This document shows positions 58,059 to 64,000 of a stretch of 64,000 nt of DNA, one piece after another. The DNA is taken from assembly GCF_003024195.1 (NCBI RefSeq), contig NZ_KZ679038.1, forward strand, positions 434,001 through 498,000, written 5' to 3'. The translations under genes and the position numbers were made by a program. The notes under the pieces were generated by a model. That model saw only the letters and a list, made by a program, of their open reading frames with translations. It was not told the DNA's origin and did no database searches. The stretch comes from Streptomyces dioscori (lineage in GTDB: Bacteria; Actinomycetota; Actinomycetes; Streptomycetales; Streptomycetaceae). Position 1 is the first letter of the stretch; every line of letters starts with the position of its first letter.

Positions 58059-59117
58059 GTGACCGTCTCCCTCTCCCCGCCCGAACTCGCGGACGCCGAG
58101 CACGTCCGCCGCCGGCACGGCAGACCCGCACTCAGCGCGGGCCTGCTCGCAGCGGCCCTGGCACTGACCGCCATGAGCGTGCTCAGCCTCGCCGTGGGCT
58201 CGGGCGACGTGGCACTGCACGACGTGGTGGCCGGGGTGTTCAGCCCCGACCGCTCCGTCCACGGCCAGATGATCATCCAGGAGGTCCGCCTCCCCCGCAC
58301 GATCGCCGGTCTGCTCGCCGGATCGGCGCTCGGTGTCGCCGGAGCCCTGATGCAGGGCGTCGCGCGCAACCCCCTGGCGGACCCCGGCCTGTTGGGTGTC
58401 AACGCGGGCGCCTCCGTCACCGTCGTCTTCGCCATCAGCGTCCTGTCCCTGACCGAGCCCGCGCAGTACATCTGGTTCGGCTTCCTCGGGGCCTGCGTGG
58501 CCGCCGTGCTCGTCTACGGCATCGGCAGTCTGGGCCGCGAGGGCGCGACGCCCGTGAAACTGGCCCTCGCCGGAGCAGCCACCACCGCCGTGCTGGGCTC
58601 CCTGACCAGCGCGATGCTGCTCAGGGACAGTCGGACGTTCGACCAGTTCCGGTTCTGGCAGGTGGGCGCGCTCAACGGCCGTGACATCGATGTCCTGTGG
58701 CAGGCACTGCCCTTCATCGCGGTCGGCGGAGTACTGGCCCTGTTGCTGGGCCCCTCCCTCAACGCCCTCGCCCTCGGCGACGACATCGCGCGCGGCCTGG
58801 GTCAGCGCATCGTCGCCGTGCGGCTGGCCGGAGCCATCAGTGTCGTGCTGCTCTGCGGCGCGGCGACGGCGATCGCGGGGCCGATCGGCTTCCTGGGCCT
58901 GGCCGTTCCGCACGCGGCACGCCTGATCACCGGCCCGGACTACAAGTGGATCCTCCCCTACAGCGCCCTGCTCGCACCGGCCCTGCTGCTCTTCGCCGAT
59001 GTCGTGGGGCGCCTGATCGCGCGCCCCGGCGAGGTGCAGGTCGGTGTGATCACCGCCGCGCTGGGCGCCATTCCCTTCGTCCTGCTCGTCCGCCGCCGGA
59101 ACGTGGTCGAACTGTGA
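58059..59117 (+). CDS. Siderophore ABC transporter permease (FecCD family), first subunit
   Basis: A 352-aa membrane protein with about nine to ten helices. FecCD motifs: RLPRTIAGLLAGSALGVAGALMQGVARNPLADPGLLGVNAGAS, FRFWQVGALNGRDIDVLW, and GPIGFLGLAVPHAARLITG. The GTG at 58059 gives a compact N-terminus (VTVSLSPPELADAEHV); in-frame readings further upstream run across the iron box and are rejected. GTGA overlap with the next permease gene. Import of Fe(III)-siderophore; the particular siderophore is unknown. Confidence 0.9.
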   Translation: MTVSLSPPELADAEHVRRRHGRPALSAGLLAAALALTAMSVLSLAVGSGDVALHDVVAGVFSPDRSVHGQMIIQEVRLPRTIAGLLAGSALGVAGALMQGVARNPLADPGLLGVNAGASVTVVFAISVLSLTEPAQYIWFGFLGACVAAVLVYGIGSLGREGATPVKLALAGAATTAVLGSLTSAMLLRDSRTFDQFRFWQVGALNGRDIDVLWQALPFIAVGGVLALLLGPSLNALALGDDIARGLGQRIVAVRLAGAISVVLLCGAATAIAGPIGFLGLAVPHAARLITGPDYKWILPYSALLAPALLLFADVVGRLIARPGEVQVGVITAALGAIPFVLLVRRRNVVEL

Positions 59118-60286
59118 ACCGTAAGACCATGTCCGCGGGCGGTACGGCCACCGCGTCCCCGGAGCCGACCGGCGCAACCGGTACGACCGGTACGACCGGT
59201 ACGACCGGTACGACCGGTACGACCGGTACCGGTGGTCCCTCCCCCGCCACCCCGCAGGACGCCGTGGCACGGCTGGTCCGCGTCCGACGGCGTGGGCAGG
59301 CGCGCGGCGCCCTCGTGAGCGGTGTCCTGCTGGCCGTCGTACTCGCGGCGTTCGCCCTGTCCCTCACCACCGGCGACTTCGTCATCCCGCTCGCCGACGT
59401 CCTCGCCACACTGGCCGGGAGCGGCGACGCGGGCACCCAGTTCGTCGTCCTCGAACTGCGCCTGCCGCGCGCCCTGCTGGCCCTCCTGGTCGGCGGCTGC
59501 TTCGGGCTCTCCGGAGCGGTGTTCCAAGGTCTGCTGCGCAACCCGCTCGCCAGCCCCGATGTCATCGGCGTCAGCGCGGGCGCCAGCGCCGCCGCCGTCC
59601 TGGCGAGCATGGTCCTCGGACTGAGCGGGATCGCCCTGTCCGCGGTCGCCCTGGGAGGCGCGCTGCTGACCGGGGCCGCCGTCTACCTGCTGGCCTGGCG
59701 CAAGGGGATCAGCGGCTACCGCCTGGTCCTCGTGGGCATCGGCATCGGTACGGGCCTGTCGAGCGTCGTCTCGTACGTCATGACGCGGTCGGACGTCACC
59801 GAGGCGCAGAATGCCTTCCTCTGGCTGACCGGCAGTCTCAACGGCCGTTCCTGGACGCACTTCTGGCCCCTGTTCGGCGGAGCGGTCGTGCTGCTGCCCC
59901 TGGCGCTGGCGGCCTCGCGCGCCCTGCCGGCCCTGCAGTTGGGCGACGAGGCCGCCGGCGGTCTGGGAGCGCGGGTCGAGCACAGCCGACTCGCCATGCT
60001 GGCCTGCGCGACCGCCCTCGCGGGCCTGGCGACGGCCGCCGCCGGACCCGTCGGCTTCGTCGCCTTCGTGTCCCCGCCCATCGCCCGGCGCCTGCTCCCC
60101 GGGCACGGTGCGGCCCTGGTGCCCTCGGCCCTCGTCGGCGCCGCGCTGGTCCTCCTCGCCGACTACGCGGCCCAGCACCTCATCCCCGGCACGCAGTTGC
60201 CGGTGGGGATCGTGACCAGCCTCGTCGGTGCGCCGTACCTGCTGTGGCTGCTCGCGCGCGCCAACCGCGTGGGCAAGGGCGGCTGA
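59114..60286 (+). CDS. Siderophore ABC transporter permease (FecCD family), second subunit
   Basis: A 390-aa membrane protein: RLPRALLALLVGGCFGLSGAVFQGLLRNPLASPDVIGVSAGAS, NAFLWLTGSLNGRSWTHFW and GPVGFVAFVSPPIARRL are the FecCD hallmarks. The cytoplasmic N-terminus (about 20-40) is a Gly-Thr-Thr repeat made by a 9-bp tandem repeat. The GTG overlaps the previous stop (GTGA). Pairs with the first subunit as a heterodimer. Confidence 0.9.
   Translation: MNRKTMSAGGTATASPEPTGATGTTGTTGTTGTTGTTGTGGPSPATPQDAVARLVRVRRRGQARGALVSGVLLAVVLAAFALSLTTGDFVIPLADVLATLAGSGDAGTQFVVLELRLPRALLALLVGGCFGLSGAVFQGLLRNPLASPDVIGVSAGASAAAVLASMVLGLSGIALSAVALGGALLTGAAVYLLAWRKGISGYRLVLVGIGIGTGLSSVVSYVMTRSDVTEAQNAFLWLTGSLNGRSWTHFWPLFGGAVVLLPLALAASRALPALQLGDEAAGGLGARVEHSRLAMLACATALAGLATAAAGPVGFVAFVSPPIARRLLPGHGAALVPSALVGAALVLLADYAAQHLIPGTQLPVGIVTSLVGAPYLLWLLARANRVGKGG
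59177..59230 (+). repeat. 9-bp tandem repeat in the second FecCD permease gene
   Basis: Six consecutive units of accggtacg (last one accggtacc) encode a Gly-Thr-Thr run before the first membrane helix. It is a likely site of in-frame length variation. Confidence 0.92.
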
Positions 60287-60357
60287 CCGTGACGCGACTT
60301 CCAGACGAAGGTTCCGGCGAGGTCCGTGAACCGCTCGGCACCCTCAAGGAGACGACG

Positions 60358-61269
60358 GTGACCTCCCCGCACGACACGCACGACAAGCACGAAACACACG
60401 CCCCTTACATCCCGCCCGCCCCGCCGGCCCCGCACACTCTTCAGGCCCGGGCTCTCACGCTCGGGTACGGAGAGCGCGAGATCATCTCGCAGCTCGACGT
60501 CGACCTGCCACCCGGCCGCATCACCTGCATCGTGGGCCCCAACGCCTGCGGGAAGTCCACGCTGTTGCGCTCGATGGCACGGCTGCTCGTGCCGTCGGCG
60601 GGAGCCGTTCTCCTCGACGGGCGCAGCATCCAGGAGCTGCCCACCCGGCAGGTGGCCGAGACCCTGGGCGTGCTGCCGCAGTCCCCGGTGGCGCCGGAGG
60701 CCATCACCGTCGCCGATCTGGTCGGCCGTGGCCGGTATCCGCACCAGGGCTGGTTCCGGCGCTGGACGGCGTCCGACACCGAGGCAGTCGCCGCGGCCAT
60801 GCTCGCCACCGACGTCCTGGACCTCGCCGACCGGCCGCTGGACGAACTCTCCGGCGGGCAGCGCCAGCGCGTCTGGATCGCCATGGCCCTGGCCCAGGAG
60901 ACCGACATCCTGCTGCTGGACGAACCCACCACCTACCTCGACATCAGCCACCAGCTGGACGTCCTGGACCTGCTGACCGACCTCAACCGGCAGCGCGGGG
61001 TCACCCTCGCCGTCGTCCTGCACGATCTCAACCTCGCGTGCCGGTACGCCGACCACCTCATCGCCATGAAGGACGGCCGGATCGTCGCCGAGGGCACCCC
61101 GGCCGCGATCGTCACCGAGGACCTGGTGCACGAGGTGTTCGGGCTGCGCAGCGCGGTCGTTCCGGACCCGGCGTCGGGCACACCCCTGATCGTGCCGATG
61201 GGGCGGCACCACATCACGGTGCCGCCGGCCGACGACACCCCGCTCACCCCGTCCCCGTCCCCATCTTGA
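60358..61269 (+). CDS. Siderophore ABC transporter ATP-binding protein (FepC/FhuC-like)
   Basis: A 303-aa ATPase. Walker A VGPNACGKSTLLR, Q-loop LGVLPQSP, signature DELSGGQRQRVWIAMALAQETDILLLDEPTTYLDISHQLDVLDLL covering Walker B and D-loop, and the switch His in VVLHDLNLACRYADH. The GTG at 60358 is chosen because AAGGAG lies 6 nt upstream; a GTG at 60289 is possible but without such a site. The C-terminus has an extra low-complexity tail. Confidence 0.92.
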   Translation: MTSPHDTHDKHETHAPYIPPAPPAPHTLQARALTLGYGEREIISQLDVDLPPGRITCIVGPNACGKSTLLRSMARLLVPSAGAVLLDGRSIQELPTRQVAETLGVLPQSPVAPEAITVADLVGRGRYPHQGWFRRWTASDTEAVAAAMLATDVLDLADRPLDELSGGQRQRVWIAMALAQETDILLLDEPTTYLDISHQLDVLDLLTDLNRQRGVTLAVVLHDLNLACRYADHLIAMKDGRIVAEGTPAAIVTEDLVHEVFGLRSAVVPDPASGTPLIVPMGRHHITVPPADDTPLTPSPSPS

Positions 61270-61349
61270 GCCTCCGAACCCCCTCTCCCCCCTCTCAACT
61301 CGCAACTGTGTCGAGTACTTCGATGAACCTCCCGGAAAGAGCACCCACC

Positions 61350-62378
61350 ATGTCCTCTCGCCCCGCCGACTCCGGCTCCCGACGCCGTACGGGCCGTCTG
61401 CGCCTGCTGACCGGCGCCCTCGCGCTCACCCTGATGGGGACGCTGGCCGCCTGCGGTTCGTCCGACGAGTCCAGCAGCCAGGACAGCGCCGCCCAGCCGT
61501 CCGGCGGCGCGTTCCCGGCCAAGGTCGCCACCAAGTTCGGCACGGTCACCGTGGACGAGGCGCCCAAGCGCGTGGTGGCGCTCGGCTGGGGCGACGCGGA
61601 GGCCGCGCTCTCGCTCGGCGTGCAGCCGGTCGGGGCCAGCGACTGGCTCGCCTTCGGTGGCGACGGCCTCGGACCCTGGGCCAAGGGTCTCTACGACAAG
61701 AGCCCGCAGAAGATCGGCACGCTGGAGCCCGAGTACGAGAAGATCGCGGCCCTGAAGCCCGACCTGATCCTGGACACCAAGTCCAGTGGTGACCAGACGC
61801 GTTACGACACCCTGAGCAAGATCGCGCCGACCGTGGGAGTGCCGAAGGGCGGCGACCAGTACAAGATCTCGTGGGCGAAGCAGACCACCATGGTCGCCCA
61901 GGCCCTCGGCCTGGCCGACGACGGCAAGAAGCTGATCGCCGAGACCGAGAAGAAGTTCGCCGACGCCGCGAAGGCGCACCCGGAGTTCAAGGACAAGACC
62001 ATCACGCTCGGTTCGCGGACCGCTTCCGCGTGGGGCGCGTACGTTCGCGGCACGGGCCGGGTCGACTTCGTCGAGCGGCTCGGATTCGAGAACAGCCCCG
62101 CCATCGAGGCCAAGGCCGGTTCCGCGTTCTCCGTGCCGGTCTCGGAGGAGAATCTCGACCTCCTCGACGCCGACCTGACGGTGATGGCTCCCATCGGCGT
62201 CACCGCGAAGAAGATCAGCTCCGATCCCCTCTTCGAGGCCGTACCGTCCGTGAAGAAGGGCCACTCCGTCGTCTTCGACGACAAGAACATCAGCTCGGCG
62301 TTCGCCATGGACTCCGTACTGTCGGTCGACTACGCGCTGGAGCACGTGGTGCCGCTGTTCGCGACGGCGCTCAAGTAG
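61350..62378 (+). CDS. Iron-siderophore ABC transporter substrate-binding lipoprotein
   Basis: A 342-aa lipoprotein. Signal peptide with lipobox LAAC (RLRLLTGALALTLMGTLAACGSSDESSS), then the class III (helical-hinge) binding fold: KFGTVTVDEAPKRVVALGWGDAEAALSLGVQPVGAS, EPEYEKIAALKPDLILDTKSSG and a long helix before SRTASAWGAYVRG. It closes the permease-permease-ATPase-SBP operon under the iron box. An in-frame ATG at 61323 is an alternative start. Ligand probably a hydroxamate siderophore (inference from family only). Confidence 0.92.
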   Translation: MSSRPADSGSRRRTGRLRLLTGALALTLMGTLAACGSSDESSSQDSAAQPSGGAFPAKVATKFGTVTVDEAPKRVVALGWGDAEAALSLGVQPVGASDWLAFGGDGLGPWAKGLYDKSPQKIGTLEPEYEKIAALKPDLILDTKSSGDQTRYDTLSKIAPTVGVPKGGDQYKISWAKQTTMVAQALGLADDGKKLIAETEKKFADAAKAHPEFKDKTITLGSRTASAWGAYVRGTGRVDFVERLGFENSPAIEAKAGSAFSVPVSEENLDLLDADLTVMAPIGVTAKKISSDPLFEAVPSVKKGHSVVFDDKNISSAFAMDSVLSVDYALEHVVPLFATALK

Positions 62379-62453
62379 CCCTCCCGATCCTCACGGTCCT
62401 CTGAGCCCTCAGGGCCCCCCGGGTCCTCAGGGTCCTCAGGGTGCTCAGCGTCC

Positions 62454-63527
62454 TCACGCGGTTTTCGCCCACACCCGGTCCGCGTAGTCGAGGAAGTTGC
62501 GTCCGAGGATCTTCTCGATGCGTTCGGAGCGGTATCCGCGCCGTTCCAGGAGGCGGATCAGTTCCCTGAACTGGTCCACCCCGCGCAGGTCGAGGACGAA
62601 GGGGAGCGTGTCCGCACGCTCCCCGGCGGCGCCGACTCCGGCCGCCGCTCGCAGCGCCACGTGCTCGGCGAGATCGGCGCGGTAGGCGTCGAGGTCGTCG
62701 ATGGAGGTGACGGGCCCGTCGGTGCCGATGCCGACGTGGTCCTCACCGCACACGTTCACGGCGTGGTCGATGTGCTCGACGACGTCCGCGGCCGTGGCAT
62801 GACCGGACAGGCTGAGGAACGGCATGAAGTAGATGCCCACGAACCCCCCGCGCGAGGCGACCAGCCGCAGTTCCTCGTCGGTCTTGTTGCGGGGCAGATC
62901 GGCCAGTGCCCGGCAGCCGGTGTGGTTGATCGACACCGGTGTACGGGAGAGGGCCGCGGCCTCCAGACAGGTGCGCTCGCCGCTGTGCGAGAGGTCCACC
63001 ATCAGGTCGTGTGCGTTGAGCGCCTCGACCACGCTGCGGCCGAATTCGCTCAGGCCCCGGTTGGCCGGTGCCATGGAGCCGTCGCCGAGGTGGTTGGCCT
63101 GGTTGTAGGTGAGTTGGACGACGCGCACACCCAACTCCGCGAACGTGGCGACGCGGCCGACGTCCTCGCCGACCGCGACGGCGTTCTGGAAGCCGTAGAT
63201 GACACCGACCCTGCGCTCCTCCCGCGCCCGGTGGAGGTCGGCGACCGTGCGCACCTTCAGCAGGTCCGCCGCGTGGTCCCGCACGATCCCGTCCCACACC
63301 TCGATCTCGTGCAGCGTGTGCTCGTACGGGGGCAGCTCGCCCATGGTGTAACCGAGGGTGATGTTGACAGCGGTGAGGCCCGAGGCGCGGGCGTCCGCCA
63401 AGGTGCGGGCGTCGATGGTGAGTTGGTCGCTGCTCTGGTTGAGCTGTGCGGCGGCTTCGGCCGACCGGGGCGCGTTCGGGTTGTCGAGCTGCCCGAGCGC
63501 GTTGATGATCATGGGAGTGGAGGTCAT
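62454..63527 (-). CDS. M19 membrane dipeptidase-like protein with altered metal site
   Basis: A 357-aa TIM-barrel hydrolase of the renal dipeptidase family: VRVVQLTYNQANHLGDGSMAPANRGLSEFGRSVVEALN, MVDLSHSGERT and VSINHTGCRAL (two metal-ligand His) and HVGIGTDGPVTSIDDL are typical. However, the N-terminal HxD metal motif is replaced (IINALGQLDNPN) and the bridging Glu segment reads IYGFQNAVAVGED (Gln instead of Glu). This suggests a changed or single-metal centre and perhaps a different reaction. ATGA overlap with an amidohydrolase gene upstream. Confidence 0.85.
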   Translation of the reverse strand: MTSTPMIINALGQLDNPNAPRSAEAAAQLNQSSDQLTIDARTLADARASGLTAVNITLGYTMGELPPYEHTLHEIEVWDGIVRDHAADLLKVRTVADLHRAREERRVGVIYGFQNAVAVGEDVGRVATFAELGVRVVQLTYNQANHLGDGSMAPANRGLSEFGRSVVEALNAHDLMVDLSHSGERTCLEAAALSRTPVSINHTGCRALADLPRNKTDEELRLVASRGGFVGIYFMPFLSLSGHATAADVVEHIDHAVNVCGEDHVGIGTDGPVTSIDDLDAYRADLAEHVALRAAAGVGAAGERADTLPFVLDLRGVDQFRELIRLLERRGYRSERIEKILGRNFLDYADRVWAKTA

Positions 63528-64000
63528 CGGGCTTCCTTGTACGCGCCGCGCTCGAAGCGGTGGCCGCGCTTGACGGTGAGGGTGACGCTGCGCAGGTGGT
63601 CGATGTCGAGCAGCGGATTCTCGTCCAGGACGACGAAGTTGGCGAGCTTGCCCGCCTCGACGCTGCCCATGAGGTCCTCTGCCCCGGCGCTCCGGGCGCC
63701 GATCAGGGTGGCCGAGCGCAGCACCTCCTCGGGCGGGATGCCGCAGCGGCGCACGAGGAACGCCAGCTCCTCGAACAGTGCGGGGAAAGGGTCGTCGCGG
63801 TCGGTCTCGTAGTCGGTACCGGTCGACAGGTCCACACCGGCGCGGTACGCCTGAGCCGTGATGTGCGCGGCCAGTCGGGCGTTGGCCCGCGCGCGTGCGG
63901 CGTCCTCGGGTCCTTCCCCCCTCAACTCGTCGCTCTCCCACATGCCGGCGGTCGCGTCGAGCACGGTTCCGCGGCGGCACATCAGGGCGAAGAGTGCGTC
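63524..64000 (-). CDS. Amidohydrolase family protein, N-terminus outside window
   Basis: The last 158 residues are visible; the reading frame is open to the right edge. Seen: RANARLAAHITAQAYRAGVDLSTGTDYETD with the late catalytic Asp in TGTD, SATLIGARSAGAEDLMGSVEAGKLANFVVLDENPLLDIDHLRSV, the usual C-terminus of imidazolonepropionase/prolidase-like amidohydrolases. The stop overlaps the start of the M19-like gene, so the two are probably one unit acting on related amide or dipeptide substrates. Confidence 0.85.
   Translation of the reverse strand, partial: DALFALMCRRGTVLDATAGMWESDELRGEGPEDAARARANARLAAHITAQAYRAGVDLSTGTDYETDRDDPFPALFEELAFLVRRCGIPPEEVLRSATLIGARSAGAEDLMGSVEAGKLANFVVLDENPLLDIDHLRSVTLTVKRGHRFERGAYKEAR

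Noticed and set aside
62380..62453. Terminator between the siderophore SBP and M19 genes
   Set aside because: The stretch is a cctcagggt-type tandem repeat that gives several weak pairings but no single clear hairpin.
1..64000. tRNA, rRNA, insertion sequence, prophage or attachment site
   Set aside because: Read for transposase and integrase motifs, terminal repeats and tRNA-like sequence; none was found that I can support.

Overview
The window reads as a piece of a Streptomyces (or close actinomycete) chromosome. It is very GC-rich, with strong third-position GC bias, GTG/TTG starts, tight ATGA/TGATG operon overlaps, leaderless promoters and a DtxR/IdeR-type iron box. It also holds actinomycete families: a SenS-SenR-HbpS-like system, SpoIIE-type phosphatase, STAS protein, and FecCD siderophore permeases. 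No rRNA, tRNA, CRISPR array, phage or insertion sequence was seen.

Layout. 1-14879: a catabolic locus. It has a peptide ABC importer (cut by the left edge), an S9 oligopeptidase, and a divergent operon encoding AtuA-family (DUF1446), AtuA-related, amidohydrolase, aldehyde dehydrogenase and LysA-like decarboxylase proteins, followed by an atypical TetR regulator and a GMC oxidoreductase. One palindrome (TGGTAA-N5-TTACGA type) stands in front of three transcription units here, so the locus looks like one regulon. 14910-16320: a TetR gene and a DJ-1/Hsp31-type gene, each behind the same TAGAC-N5-GTCTA box. 16465-23591: a six-gene operon (MFS, DhaK/DhaL kinase, RpiB-like, TpiA-like, TIM-barrel isomerase, dehydrogenase) with a divergent GntR/FadR regulator; it is best explained as tetrose/tetritol (erythrulose) catabolism. 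23800-26599: histidine kinase and response regulator divergent from an HbpS-like secreted haem-binding protein. 26659-27153: a lincosamide nucleotidyltransferase-like gene.

27176-41888: an alpha-glucan locus. It has GH13 alpha-glucosidase, two sugar permeases, a sugar-binding lipoprotein, a LacI regulator and two very large divergent secreted GH87 (alpha-1,3-glucanase/mycodextranase-type) enzymes. No ATPase is encoded, so a shared one (MsiK-like) is inferred. Secreted GH87 enzymes would cut alpha-1,3-glucan, the ABC system would import oligomers and GH13 would hydrolyse them.

42064-49551: signalling genes. These are a PAS/GAF/PP2C phosphatase, a B12-binding-domain protein, a STAS protein and a MarR protein in one overlapping operon; then a NarL-type two-component pair, and divergent from it two TraR/DksA zinc-finger proteins overlapping an MreB/Hsp70-fold protein. 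49543-55358: MHYT membrane sensor, MFS with divergent LysR, DHA2 MFS with divergent MarR. 55849-57884: DUF485 protein and acetate-type sodium symporter. 57918-62378: iron box, two FecCD permeases, ATPase and siderophore-binding lipoprotein. 62454-64000: an M19 dipeptidase-like protein lacking part of the usual metal site, and an amidohydrolase cut by the right edge.

A recurring oddity is short in-frame tandem repeats at protein ends or in leaders (for example 6274, 18167, 47672, 53017, 59177). Functions come from motif reading only; no database search or alignment was run.
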